NCBI RefSeq assembly: GCF_020184175.1
Contig: NC_065533.1
Coordinates: forward strand, 16,266,695-16,330,694
Direction of reading: 5' to 3'
DNA length: 64,000 bases
DNA from: Aphis gossypii
Taxonomy: Eukaryota; Arthropoda; Insecta; Hemiptera; Aphididae
Shown here: positions 37,101-49,560 of the stretch, piece after piece
How the letters are laid out: the number at the start of each line of letters is the position of its first letter
How positions within the stretch are numbered: the stretch's first letter is position 1
Translations under genes and position numbers: made by a program
Notes under the pieces: generated by a model
Databases searched by the model: none
Seen by the model: only the letters and a program-made list of their open reading frames with translations
What the model was told of the DNA's origin: nothing

Positions 37101-40100
37101 TTTGATGAAGAATCATCCCAATTAAATATAAGTATGCGTCCCAATTTAGGATCTTGGTCTTCAGGGTTTACAGCAGCAGTTCCCAATATATAATAAGTAG
37201 TTGGATCATCGCCCAATTTTGCTGATATGATACTTAGTGCACATTCATTTGAATTTAACTGATGTGCATGCAATACTTAATTTTCATTTAAAAATTATTA
37301 ATTATTAATATCTTGTTTTTTAGTAGTTTAATAATTTAAATAAATAAACTTACCCTCATAAGTGTTTTGATCTAGTACAAGCATATTATGAATTTCAACT
37401 TCAAGACCATATTCACTACCTCCAAGACTTGATGGTCCCTGATTACTATTAGATACAGATGCACTATTTGGTAAACGACTGTTAATTGCACCAGAAGTAT
37501 TCTTAGCACTGGTACTAGCACTAGATCTTGCAGGGACTAAATTTATTCCTTCATGAACATCTATTCTCATTGTTATTATACCAAATGACTAATATAATTT
37601 AAAAATTAAATAAATTAAATGTGTAATATTATGTTATTTGTTTGTTAATCATACTTTGCTTGACTCTTGGTGTGCAATTCGTCTAGGTGCTTCTCCGAGA
37701 GGAATGGTACGAACATGAAGTTTTTGCATCTCATCAATAGTACCAATAATAATAGAAGTGTCAGTTGCAATAGCCAAACTTTAAATTGAAATAAAATAAA
37801 ATAATTTTACATAAATATTTTTTTTTTCAGTTAATTTACCTATTTGGATAACTTTTAGTATTAAGTGAACACATGTAGTTAACTTTGCGCAGATTAACAT
37901 TTGAGAAAATCAATTTATTATTTGATGAATAAATTATAGTTGGGTGATCTGAACATGTAAATACACTTGTAGTATTAAGTAATTGGAATTTTCTGATTAA
38001 AATGGGTAGGGTACCAAGATTGACCTAGAATAAAAAATATTTATTTTCCTTAAATAAATGCTTAAAAGTTCATTTATTAATTAATCAAAAATATTTATAC
38101 TAACCTTACGCTTATCACTTAATACCCCATTTTCAGGGTTTAAATGAAAATAACATAAGCTTCCATCTCCTAACGCACATAATAAATAATCAATATTTTC
38201 AAATGTTACCATTAATATTGATCGAGGTATGATGATTTCTATGAAATAAAATATTGTTAAAAAAAATTATTATATATCGTATTAAGTTTACCTTCACCCA
38301 AAGGTTCTCGAACAAGTTCTTTAAAGTTAGGAAGTTGAAGTACTTTTATAGATATGTCCATCCATAAACCAACAGCAACCAAACTTATAGTTTTAGAAAA
38401 TTGATTTTTAAATGAACAAACATCAAGACAAGATACTTCATGTTCTAATTTAATAAACCTTTAAGTAAAATTAAAGAAAAAAATACACTAAAAATTAAAA
38501 AAATTAAGTAATAAATATTATTTACAACAATAAGATATATTATAAATAATTCATACCCATTTTGTGAAACTTTATTTGATCCAATTTCAAAATAATATAG
38601 GCTATTACCTATAGCACAAACAGCTTGATGGCCATTACATGATACTATATTGATACTTTTACCATCAGGTGCATTCCATTCACTTACTAAACATTTGTTT
38701 TCCAGACAAATCAATCTAACACTAGTAGATGTTATTTGGACCATTTTATTCTTCGAAGTATTACCACAATAAAAGGTTTGTAATTCAGATTGAAAACCTT
38801 GTAAATCTATTTCTTCTACTTCTTCTCCATTGTATGCTAACAGTCTGCTATGCCCCACAAAAGATAAAACTAATGTATCATCTAAAAGACTATCAGTATT
38901 AATGCGTAGGGGCCACATTCCTTTAATACCAACTAAATCAATTGTGGCCACCTCTTCAATTCCTATTCCATTGCGTATTATTCTAAGAGATCCTTCTTTA
39001 TAAGCTCCTTAAATAAGAAAAAGTGAGAAAATTAAAAAAAATTATTTTATATAAGATTTAATGCATACCTGAGCAAGTAACAACTTGTCCTTGGCCTTGT
39101 CTTTCTAAATCTACAACACACATATCAACAATAGGTCCTAAATTCATAAAAGTATCTAAAACAGTGATGTGTGAACCAAATTGATCAGCCTTTTTATTAA
39201 GTTTTATAAGTTGAGAATCGCCCAACCGAGATGCAACATATATTATTTTGTTATCTAAATATGTAAGGGCTTCAGGTATGCTGATCTCTCCTGCAAAAGC
39301 GGTTTAAATTTAAAGGTTATAATTATATAAATAGAATTATAAATTATTAAACGACTTACCCAATAACTCAACTACTGGATCTATGTGTTCAAATTCACCA
39401 TTTGGATTTTTTTTACAATTCAGAAATAACATAAATAAATGACCAGCCATATCTCCAAGTAAATACCTTGTACCTTCTGAATCAATTCTAGCATAACATA
39501 CTATTGTACTTCGCTATAAATATACATATAAATAGCTATAAATGTTATTCTTAAATAAACAAATTATATCTTACTTTTATGGCAGGTTGAGGTATTGAAA
39601 ATAAAAAGATATCATTGTAAAACATAACTGATTCTCGACCAATAATAATGGCACCACAGAGAGGCTCAGGAACAGGAATAACTATTGAAGCTTCTATTTC
39701 AATTTTTTCTAGTTTCCAAAGAGTCTGGTAATAATAATAAAAAAAATTAATTAATTAATTAACAAATAAAAAAGATAATTTTAAGAAGGACAATAATATG
39801 AAGCACCTTTACAAATTTTTTATCTTTTATAGATAATTCTTTAGCTTTTATGTGGCGACCCATAGTATCTTGATATAAAATAATAATAGTTGGATTATCA
39901 CAACCGTACAAAAAATCAATATCTTCTATTTCGACTTCTTTCATACTAGAATAAAATCAAGACATACACAATTAATAAAAATGTAAATATAATAAAAGAT
40001 AACTAATCAATTTATAGTTAAAAACAGTAGCGTAGCCAGTAGGCAGGGCTAAGCCTATCCACTTTTCTTCAAAAATAAATGTTTTATATTGTATTGAATG

Positions 40101-42517
40101 TGTAGTCTATATGACTACTATAGGTAGGTAAAATTAGTTTTAAAATTTAAAATAAATGCATGTACTTAATATACCTATGATAATTGTATAATATACAATA
40201 TTCTGTTACTTTTTTATTTAATAAAAATATTCATTGATAATCCTTACATCAAAATATCCGACCTGCCCAAGAAAAAGTGTCTAGCTGTGCCAGTAGTTAA
40301 GAAAACACTTAATCCACATGTTGTTTCTGTCTTATAAACGTACAACATACTAAAAACCATTGCACTCGAGCAAGAACCACTGGCTGTACTCCAAGTAGTT
40401 ACACAACCCAATTTTCACACAATAAAAAGAAAAACATTGATTGTGCAACATCGTTTTTAATTTTTAAATATCACAAGTATGAAAAAGTTTTTATCTTTAC
40501 TTTTATGCTTTTCAAATTTGAATAAATGTTTTTTGTAGTAATATAATAGAAAAAATAAAAAATATTATACAATCCAAAATCTTATTTTTCTAAAGTGAAA
40601 ATTTGGGGTCTAAGACTTTTCAGCGATAATAACAAAATACATGTTATAGGTAATGAAAATTATTTTTAGTAAAAAAAAACTCAACAAATTCACTATAAAA
40701 ATGCATTTTTTTTAAAAATTGGGGAAAATTTTTTATATATTTTATATTTTATTTTTAAAACATTGTTACTATAGTATTTTTTATCTACTGGTTTAGTTCT
40801 GGACATGTTAAATGGTTACTATTACTACTAACTATGACAAAATTAATATCGACAATAAATTATCGTGCTATATAATTTGTTATTCGTACCATTAGCAGTT
40901 TGTCGAAAGTTTCATTCTACACTATAAGTTATAACACAAATGTGTGAAGTGTATAACAGTGCGACGAGCAGTAAAAATGGTATTGATTGTGAATATTATT
41001 ATATTATTATGCATTTTTTTTTTTTTACTTATTTATATTTATTTTTTAACCTATATTATTTTATATCTAAATAATTGACTATAAGTTATAAAATATTATC
41101 TTTTTCTTGTTCATCAGCTCAACAGTCTCATTTCCGAAAATATATCTATGTTATACATAATTAAGATGGAAACAACGCAAGTGGATGAAACGTCCTCTTA
41201 AAATACATTTGATATTGTATTATTAGATAATTATTTTATTGTGCTTTAGAGAAAAAATATTAAGAATTTTTAAATAATTTGTTTTAGAACAATGTTAAAA
41301 CATATATATAATTCTATAAATCATAGTTTGTTTAAAGAATATTAAAGTCAAAATTTAAAATACAATTAAATTAATAGTTATAATTATTTTAATAAAAACT
41401 AGTCATTCTAATTTTAGTCATTAATATACAAAATACTCAACATATTTTACCTTAAACAATAAGCCTTCAGTTCACCTTCTTTATCTAATGGTATGATTTT
41501 AAATAATCCATCACATAATTTTAGACCAATTACCCTTGCACTTGGATCAATGATAGCCACAGTACCAATCTCAGATATTTTACCAATTTTATCGGATATA
41601 ACACCATGAGCTCTTGTAACAATTTCAATATCACCATTTTCTTTTAGAACACATTCTAAAATCATAGTGTTGTATTGAGCAGTTAATACAAATAACAAAT
41701 CTTTATCTTTATCCTAGAAAAAAAACAATCATTTACAATTTTATAGGTATAATCATGGCTTAATATTATTTTGTCATAGAGTTTATGTCATACCTTAGGA
41801 CGGAAAACTTTCATTACTTCAATTTTCCCATATAATGATACTTCTTTAATTGGCTGCAAACCTTGTTCAGTGATTAAGGATATATCTATACGATTAAATC
41901 TTGCAACAAGTAGATTACGATCAGTCGGAGATGTAAAATTTGCTAAAAGTAAAAATAAAAAATGAAGCAATATTTAAGAGCTACAAAAAAACTCAATTAC
42001 TTATTCCAAATACATGTATAATAACAAATCTTAATCAAAAGACAATTGTTTGAGCTAGTACTTCAATAAAGTTATTTTCAAGTAAATACCTAAATATTGT
42101 ACCTAAGAGGAGCTAATTATGCAGATAAAGTCAAGTTAAAAATTTGTTATTTGTAATTCAATAAAATAGATGAGTAGCTGTTATCTAATACATTGAGAAA
42201 TAATTTATATTTTCATAAAACTAGATACTCGACAAAGTAGAAAATGACCAAAATACCAAATTGTTAATTGATATTAAAGTAGGTAGCTTTCATAAACACG
42301 GTCAAGCATTTAAGTTTTTGCTCGTCCTGCAAGACACAATAAAATGGATCGACACAAAATTGTTAAGGACGTCGGACGCTGTAGCAAACAGATACTTTTG
42401 GTACTTAGGTGTAGGATTAAATTGTATGCCTATTTCAATAAATTACATACCCACAATGCTCGTGACGACCGCTGTGGCCTTCTGAGCTGTGACGGTGTAA
42501 AAATGTTGATTTGCCAT
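34200..42517 (-). CDS. DDB1: DNA damage-binding protein 1 (DDB1), complete
   Basis: Adaptor of CUL4-RING ubiquitin ligases: it bridges CUL4 to DCAF substrate receptors and, with DDB2, recognises UV-damaged DNA. Coding exons: 42451-42517, 41794-41942, 41451-41713, 39807-39945, 39575-39724, 39360-39513, 39069-39290, 38557-39007, 38292-38458, 38105-38238, 37840-38024, 37655-37778, 37354-37588, 37010-37275, 35829-35999, 35653-35762, 35404-35573, 35101-35327, 34200-34298. All 19 join in phase to 3483 nt, 1160 residues plus stop (human 1140). Start MANQHFYTVTAQKATAV aligns with the family N-terminus. Family blocks: DRNLLVARFNRIDI, YLLGDMAGHLFML, LGDSQLIKLN, DDTLVLSFVGHSR, VNVFRHGSLVMQ, FVDGDLIESFL and the C-terminus LVEDLTRIY. 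The region equivalent to residues 770-800 is Ser/Asn-rich and variable, as in other species. No truncation or missing block. Introns are short except those at 36000-37009 and 39946-41450. Confidence 0.97.
36407..36515 (+). repeat. tRNA-like (SINE-type) fragment in a DDB1 intron
   Basis: GCTTATAGCTCAGTTGGTAT matches the tRNA D-arm/A-box consensus TAGCTCAGTTGG. It is bracketed by a 9-bp inverted pair ACCTGATAC/GTATCAGGT (36407-36415, 36440-36448). About 70 bp further on comes GGCTGAATAAATAAATAAAA, a SINE-like tail. There is no recognisable B-box, so it is not a working tRNA gene. Confidence 0.4.
40028..40292. mobile_element. Degenerate hAT-type MITE in a DDB1 intron
   Basis: Left end CAGTAGCGTAGCCAG resembles the CAGTGGCGTAGCCA family (5781-6058); the right end reads, inverted, CTGGCACAGCTAGACAC. 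Flanking TAGTTAAA and TAGTTAAG are similar. More decayed than its relatives, so boundaries are approximate. Confidence 0.5.
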
Positions 42518-43176
42518 GTCTGCGATACACCGCGTAAAACGTGCTGTAACGAGTAACTAAAATAGTCTTAGTAAAATTGTAAATTAACTAATAGTAAAAA
42601 CGGTGTCGTTTGTCGTAGGTCACGGTGTCGTTTGTCATAAACTCGTTGTCGTATCGCATGTCTGTACGGTAGCCACCAGAAATGTAGAAAAACACTATTA
42701 GTATTAGCCGTTTGCCGTATGGCGTGCGCTGATATCTACGAAACGCTGGAACGACCGGTACGGTATCATTCGCCGCCGTTGCTATACGCTACAGTCAGGG
42801 AATATTGATAAGATGGCGTTGTCACTCTAGGACCCGCCCTATGCGTACATATTATTGATTTAAATTCTTAACACAGCTGCTACTATAGACACCAGAGCGC
42901 ACTTCCTGTCCTATGACGGCCGATATTTTCGTACTGTTAAATACAAAATGCCTTAAAACAGTTATTAAAACTATAAGGCTATAAATTAAAATGTTATTTT
43001 TTTGTAGTTGGCTACCTATATTATAATTTATATACATATATTATAGCGTTTAAGAAATTTCACGTTCTAAGTACAAGCAAGGGATATATTACCTATCGGA
43101 GTACCGGATCCATAATAATCCATATTAAATTAAATTTGCTATAGATACAAGTCAGAAGGTAATTATTTCATATCGA
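42518..43176. promoter_or_regulatory. DDB1 upstream region
   Basis: The roughly 330 bp above the DDB1 ATG are richer in CpG than their surroundings, fitting a housekeeping promoter. They contain a direct repeat of CGGTGTCGTTTGTC (about 42600 and 42623). No transcription start or factor site can be assigned. From 42850 to 43176 the DNA is plain AT-rich. Confidence 0.4.
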
Positions 43177-43607
43177 GGACCTTTTCCGTTAGTTCACTAC
43201 CACTATTTTTTTTGATTTTTCTGTTCATTCACTAACATTAATCCATAAACATATTATTTAGATTCTGGGGGTATGAAGTGTGCTTTATGTGTATATAGTT
43301 ACTACCAATAACTATATGCGTGTTTCGGCACTCGTCGCTACGCTCCTCGGCGCCGTCGCTACGCTCCGCACAAATCGAAAATATCTCTCGACTTGCTATG
43401 CAACGCCACCTCAAGTAGGTCACAGGGTAAGTTATGTCGTAGTATATGGGCAGTGATTATCCTGTGACTTACTTGAGGTGGCGTTGCATAGCAAGTCGAG
43501 GGATATTTTCGATTTGTGCGGAGCGTAGCGACGGCGCCGAGGAGCGTAGCGACGAGTGCCGAAACACGCATGTGTAGTCATTGGTAGTGAATAAACGGAA
43601 AAGGTCC
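43177..43607. mobile_element. Fold-back transposon with near-perfect palindrome
   Basis: Outer ends GGACCTTTTCCGTT / AACGGAAAAGGTCC are inverted. Flanks CATATCGA (43169-43176) and CATATCAA (43608-43615) agree at seven of eight positions, suggesting an 8-bp target duplication. Inner arms 43316-43430 and 43458-43572 are almost perfectly complementary around a ~27-bp loop. Each arm carries two copies of a GAGCGTAGCGACG-type block. The left side has about 115 extra bases between outer end and inner arm. High GC in AT-rich surroundings. It lies 0.7 kb upstream of the DDB1 start. Confidence 0.88.
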
Positions 43608-44204
43608 CATATCAATACTTATCGAATTTTTCTACTTGAAAATTTCATTCTAGCCCTAATTTTAATAGTAATCTGATAGAGTAGGTATTATTATTTTCTA
43701 GTACGCGTACACAATTCTAAAAAAAAAAATTAAGTTTTTTTTGTGTTCTCTTTTTTTTAGAAACTTGATCGCTTTTTCTTTTGCAAGCAAATATCATCCT
43801 TGTTTTAACATAATATGTGATTATATACTTAGTCAATATTTAACTGTGAATGGAGCAATCAACCTTTGTCAACATTTTTTGTTTATTTATTTTTTCAATA
43901 ACTACAAATTATGTTAGAAAAATGAATAGTTAAAAATGTACCTACCTATATGAAGTTTTTTAATTTAAATACAATATTACAAACATACCTTCTATTAATA
44001 TGTGTTGTTTCATACATTTTTTTTTAATAACTTTAGTTATTTTTACTTCTAACTTAAATATAATTTCTTTTAAACTATTTGAAGGGATTATAAAAATCCC
44101 TTACTTCTTGATTTAATAAGATTATCCTCGGGATCCAAGTTTTGTACATTGATATCTACATCATTAATCAATGATAAATAGCAGTTTTCACAATGTTTGG
44201 CTAT

Positions 44205-44965
44205 AGATTACTTATACAAACAATTTTATGAATTATACCTACGAAAAAAATTGCAAATATTCATGATTTTGACGAATTTTATGTCAATATTTGAACTTCA
44301 AACGCTAATAAAAAAAATTGTGCCTATGCACTTATAATTTTTAAATCACTATAAGACTAACTTATGAGGAACTTTGTATTAAAATTTCAAGTATTTCCAT
44401 TCGCCCAAAAAAATTTAATTGATACTTATAAAAAAAAAAAAACTAAACAAAAACGAATATTTCAAATGCCTAAAAATAGCATTAAAATTTGCAAAATATT
44501 TTAAAAATAAAAAATCATGTAAAGAAAATGCCAATCTAAATAACTGATGAAATTTTACGACTTATACTTTTTGAATAATAATAAATATTTAAAATCGTAT
44601 GAAGATAAATCGTTATCGTTACGCTATTTCGTTAAAATTTAAAATTCAAACGCACTTAAAATTTTTTCTATTCCTAATGATGCTTCGAGTTTTCTCTACT
44701 TGAAGGAAAACTGATAAAAAACTTAGTGTTAAATTTTTTAACCTAAGATACAAACATAAAAAAATTTATGATTTTTCAACTACATAATTACTTGCAAATT
44801 TTTGTGATTTTGACATATTTCGTAAAAATTTGAACTATAAATGCTTATAAAAAGAAATTGTGATTAACGATTTTTTTTAATTACAATAAGAACAACTCAT
44901 AAGGAATCTTGTATTAAATTTTCAAGTTCTTTTGGACATCCAACATTTTTTTATCGACAAACTTC
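44205..44965 (+). repeat. Family R repeat, partial copy
   Basis: Matches interior blocks of the copies at 22555-23545 and 51513-52910 (for example GAATTATACCTACGAAAAAA and CTTATACTTTTTGAATAATA). Lacks the left GATTCTGAAC end and the right terminus. Non-coding. Confidence 0.65.
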
Positions 44966-45346
44966 CTCCACCGCAATGCTGATCTACTTTTTCATTTTCA
45001 ATTTGCTAAAACGTTAAAAAAATCTCAAAAAATAATAACAAATAGTATTCTATCATTTATCAAATTTCTTTCTTAAATTAATTTTTACTATTTGAAATTA
45101 AAATATATTATAGAAAATTACCTTTGTAGATTATCTATAAGTAAAAACTCAATACTATTATAACAAAAAAAAACTTAAAATATTCAAAATATATTTATTT
45201 TTGAAAAATATAGAAGTAAAATGTTTCAAAAATGTATGTATTTTTTGTTAAAATAATTTATTTAAATAAAGTAAACCATTAATGATACATTGGTACAGTA
45301 CTTTTGTCAACAAGGGATCTTAAACCTTGGAGTCTTTGTAGTTTTT

Positions 45347-47328
45347 TTAGTTATTAGTACCTTCTACTGTTGTTGAAGTTGTTTCTTTTGGATTTTTTAT
45401 TATTGCTGTGTTTTGACTTCTATGATACCTGATAATTGGTTGATCTGTGCTAATTCTATAAATCATAAAAATAAGTATATTTAATAAATTCATAAAATAT
45501 TAAAATATTATTGTGTAACCTTTTGGTGGTGTCTATGATACAACTCTAAATCAATTAAACATAATTGTAAAACAATTAAAATGTGAATTGTATTGACACG
45601 AATGTTTATATTAAGTTAAATATTGTAAATTGTAAACTAATTATCCTCTACTTGAATTTATTTAGTGTGTCACATAATGTTTTAAAAAAAAATAAATAAT
45701 GATTATATGAACTAAAATAAAATATATAAAAATAATGAACTCAACAACTTTAAATTCAACTGGGCCAATAATTATTTGTATTTAAACAACTAAAAAATGC
45801 TCTAATGCTGATGAATGTTTAAACGTTTTTTAAAATGACTCCAGTTATTATTATTTTAAAATTAAAAAGCTTTGATATTAAATTATATTATATTTTACTG
45901 ATCAAACAATGAGAATCTCTCAAAATTATTTGTGTCTTTAAAAATAATTTTTAACTCTACAAAATAAATGCACTAAAATTAAGATGGATTACCTTACTAG
46001 TTCTTCGTGACAATATGATTGCATGTAAATTAGAGTACAAGGACTCTTACAGCAGTCGTCGACAATACCACGCCTTACTCGACTTCTTTGATTAATGGTA
46101 GTATCTGAAATTAACAACAAATTATTGCATATAATATACTGGATTTAATATTATTTTTATTAATATGATAACAATAGCATTTTAAATAAGGAAAATTAGA
46201 TTTAGATTTTATACAAGTCACCTACCCACATCAGTTTTCTTTTTGGAATGTTCTTTCAATATTTATGCGTTTGAAAAAATTGTTCTAGTACATAAGAAAA
46301 TTAATTTACATTTTCCCTTTTATATAGGTATTTTGTCATTAAATTGTCAACCATTATTATGCTTTAAATATTTTACAGTGAAACTTCCATTTAACAAATT
46401 ACTTTTGAGAACCATGACTTCATTGTTAATTATGTGTTAATTCTATTTAATGAATTCCTCTATAATACAATTTTTTTTTTCCTCATAAGACTTTGTTAAA
46501 TAGAAGTTTTACTGATTTCATGGTTGATAGATTTTGGATTTGCCCAGACCGGGACAATATGACCTTTTTTCGTTAAAAAAATCATTACTGAAAGGGTATA
46601 GTTGCCCAAACAGTTCATATAAACAAACATTGGACTGATGTACCTTGTTGCTTCTACCCTTGGTGAGCGGCTGTCCTATAAACTTGGGCGCCAGAACCAT
46701 GGTCGATATTGGATTTACTCAGTTAGATAACATATTATTAGTATAAAATAACAATTGAAAATGAAAAATGAAAATAATGACGATACCGAATATAATTCAC
46801 AATATAATATCATTCTGTGTTTTGATAATTAAATAACACAGTGTTAAATGTTCATTTCTCTCGACTCCGATAAATTGTCGGGACAAACTGATTGGCAAGC
46901 CAAAACATTGCCAATATATTAATAATATAATATATCAGGCAATCAAAGTGATGAATTCAATCAGTACACAATGGCAGAGTGTGCTAATATTAAAATTGTT
47001 ATATAATCCTGAGATCACCAATAAGCGATATCATGTAAAATAGGTAATAGCTTCATATCTGTAGAACTATTTCAAATTAATTTTCAAAAGATCCAATACA
47101 AATAATAAAACTCAAACAAAGATGCAATGGTTAATCATACTGCTGTACGATGGACTTACTTTCAACTTGTACAGGAATAGACTCTGGGAGTTTGCAAATT
47201 AGTCCCATAACAATAGGAATGGATGAGCCACAAAAGCGGTTTTCGACGTTCCATTCTATAATTTCAGGGGTTCTTGGAGCGCAGTCTACCATCATATTGT
47301 ATGTCATTAAGATAATGACGACATTCAT
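45347..47328 (-). CDS. Insulin-like peptide precursor with C-terminal extension
   Basis: Secreted hormone of the insulin/IGF/relaxin family, expected ligand of the insulin receptor. Three coding exons (47160-47328, 45993-46104, 45347-45455), GT-AG and in phase, encode 129 residues. Residues 1-17 look like a short signal peptide (MNVVIILMTYNMMVDCA). The B chain has C33 and C45 in RFCGSSIPIVMGLICK, the C-G-x10-C spacing of insulin. RSRVRR (63-68) is a dibasic processing site directly before the A chain, GIVDDCCKSPCTLIYMQSYC, whose C74, C75, C79 and C88 match CC-x3-C-x8-C. No dibasic site follows the B chain, and a ~41-residue tail follows the A chain, as in IGF-like forms. An N-T-T sequon starts at residue 57. 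Start chosen at 47328 because a TTTCAG acceptor (exon from 47335) lies just upstream, implying a 5' UTR intron; in-frame upstream ATGs exist. Which numbered aphid ILP this is cannot be told. Confidence 0.88.
46376..46514. mobile_element. 139-bp pogo-like MITE in the insulin-like gene intron
   Basis: Left end CAGTGAAACTTCCATTTAAC; the right end, inverted, reads CAGTAAAACTTCTATTTAAC. A TA precedes the left end, as in TA-duplicating pogo/Tigger elements; the right flanking TA is not intact. No coding content. Lies in intron 1 of the insulin-like peptide gene. Confidence 0.75.
46515..46720 (-). other. GC-richer intronic segment, possible decayed coding or retroposed DNA
   Basis: A 60-codon minus frame (46518-46700, MVLAPKFIGQPLTKGRSNKV...) is distinctly less AT-rich than the surrounding intron and abuts the MITE at 46376-46514. 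I recognise no domain and see no splice signals tying it to the insulin-like gene. It may be a retrocopy or transposon fragment. Confidence 0.25.
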
Positions 47329-47838
47329 ATACCAACTGAAATACATACATATACCTATATTTAAACTGACAATAATAAGTAATAATGAAAATATAATGTA
47401 CACATCAAATAAATAAATAAAATATTATTAAAGTTGTGTTAAAAGTGCATATGATTTATATAATGACCAATACCTTAGATCCTAAGTAGAGAAAAGTATT
47501 TTAATAACAAACAAGTAATGAAATAAATAACAACTTTTAGTTCTTTTATTTCAGGTAACACTTTTACTAACATAATTGTTATTTATTATACCTAACTTTA
47601 AAGTACCTAATTAACATGAATAAAAAAATTTAAAAAATTTAATATTTTAATTAATGATATTGTAATAGTATACTATAAGCATTAACAAAAGTATAATGTG
47701 CTGTGTATTTGACTAGAAAAGATTCAAATAAAAATATATAAAATTATTAATAACTAAACTGACAGTTCTGAAATCAATATTGTAGGTAGTATTGTATAAA
47801 AATTTTAGAAATGTGATGTCTATTATAAATAAAAATTA

Positions 47839-48329
47839 CAGTAGAACTCCGATTATCCGGACTAATTAATGTCAAGGGTGGTCTGGATAAGCAAATATCC
47901 GGTTAATTGACATAATATGACATATCAAAAGTTATATAGGTAATTGTATGAATATAATATTAAATGTACTTATGTATTTAGAGCCGTGTTAAGGGGGGGG
48001 GGGGCAAAGAGGGCAATTGCCCCCCCATGGGCGCCTTAATTTTGTAAAAGTAAGGGGGCGCCTTTATTTGCGATTAATATGCTTCCTATGGCCCAAAATT
48101 AAATTTTGCCTCGGAGCGCTGAATTACTTGACACGGCACTGTATGTATTTATTATTGATATGTATGTAATGTAATTTAAAATTTGTAACCATAAACAAAT
48201 AATTTTATTAAAATATTTAACTGAAACCAAATAAGCTATAGGTAATTATAATATATGACGTATTTTAGAACAAAAAAAAGCCGACTATTCGTCCGGTTGA
48301 TTGGCGTTCGGATAATCGGAGTTCTACAG
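47839..48329. mobile_element. Pogo/Tigger-like element, host of a nested insertion
   Basis: Left end CAGTAGAACTCCGATTATCC; the right end, inverted, reads CTGTAGAACTCCGATTATCC. TA dinucleotides lie on both sides (47837-47838, 48330-48331). The CAGTAGAACTCCGATTATCCG terminus is typical of pogo/Tigger elements (recalled). 491 bp including the 163-bp nested hAT-type element, no transposase. It starts about 0.5 kb upstream of the insulin-like peptide ATG. Confidence 0.82.
47979..48141. mobile_element. 163-bp hAT-type element nested in the pogo-like element
   Basis: Left end TAGAGCCGTGTTAAG and right end inverted CAGTGCCGTGTCAAG, with the perfect 8-bp duplication TATGTATT at 47971-47978 and 48142-48149. 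Contains a long G run and a C run. Insertion inside the pogo-like element shows it arrived later. Confidence 0.8.
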
Positions 48330-49199
48330 TAATTTAATAAGTATTAAATAGATATTGAGTATTTTACTTACATCATAGTTTATATTCTTTATGATTAAAT
48401 ATCTTTGTTCAAAACAATAACCTAAAAAACAAAAAAAAAAACAAATTAATTCAAGAGTAAATTGTTATTATAATTATTTGTAGACTTTAATTACTATAAA
48501 ATTACTATCAACATGCAATGTGTAAAATTAAAAGAATTCAGTTTGAAATTTTGTAAATTTCTGTAGGTATCTACTATGTTAGTAATAATTACATGAATTA
48601 ATTATAATTAAGAATATTGTATTTTAAAGTGTATGACAAAATTTAATTATTATCTATAACTAAAATACTGTTACATTGTATATTTTATATTAAATTTGAA
48701 TACCTTGGGCCTATTTTTTATTTTTTTTATTGTGTTTCTTTAAAAAAAAAATACATTTATTTTCAAAATCGGTTGCTATATTATTCAGTTTTCTAATAAA
48801 ATGTGAAAACTAATCACTTGTCGGTATATAGGTATTTATATAATGCCCAAATATTTATCGTAAAAAGAAATAAAAAAAGCACCATAGTCATATCTTTTTT
48901 ATCATTATTTAATTGAATATTTTAAATATTATCAATTAATGTTTGTACTATTTGTTCACTATAAAAAATTTATCATAATTATAATTATTTTTTTTTTTTA
49001 TTAAAATTTTCATAAACAAAAAGTAAGATGTATAATATAACAAATATGTAATACAATAACCTAACCTATTTTTAACATCCAAATATTCTTTGAGATGTAA
49101 AATATTTGATATTAATACTATATAAAGTTACCTATAATCTGTTTTTTTTTTGCTCTACACCTTTTTGAATTGTTAGGTGTTTATTTGTTTAGTTTTTTG

Positions 49200-49345
49200 T
49201 TAAAATATGCAAAAATATACACTATAAAATTTTGATATTTAATCAATCAAATAAGGATTTGTGGACATTCATTTACTGCATAATATATATGATGTTGAAA
49301 ATAACAACATGAATTTTATGCAAAATCCGGTCTTAAATTATAAGT
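49200..49345. mobile_element. Truncated hAT end
   Basis: Ends in GCAAAATCCGGTCTTAAATT, matching the right terminus of the hAT at 9692-10537 (GAATCCGGTCTTTAATT). The opposite end and target duplication are not visible, so this is one broken end next to a Helitron 3' fragment. Confidence 0.45.
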
Positions 49346-49347
49346 CA

Positions 49348-49560
49348 CTAGCTGACCTTGTGCACTTTTTTGGCCGTTAAAAATGCCAATTCTATAATAG
49401 GATTCAAATTTTGATTAATTTGTTATTTAATATTTAATTTAATGGTGTTTAAAACTTAGACATTTTCATTGATCATTTTGATTCTTAAAAAACTTGTGCA
49501 AGCACCACTTTAAAATGCGAAATTTAAAATTCTTATTGCACATTAAATTGTTCATAATTT
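49348..49560 (-). mobile_element. Helitron 3'-end fragment
   Basis: Begins CTAGCTGACCTTGTGCACTT, a diverged copy of the Helitron 3' end at 15765 and (inverted) 34117, and follows it for about 200 bp (AAAATGCCAATTCTATAATA block). The 5' end is missing. Confidence 0.6.

Noticed and set aside
42261..42556. Plus-strand frames at the DDB1 first exon
   Set aside because: Shadows of DDB1 exon 1 and its flanks on the opposite strand.
43238..43571. Overlapping frames reading ATLLGAVATLRT / GAEERSDE
   Set aside because: Generated by the two arms of the palindrome; not conserved coding sequence.
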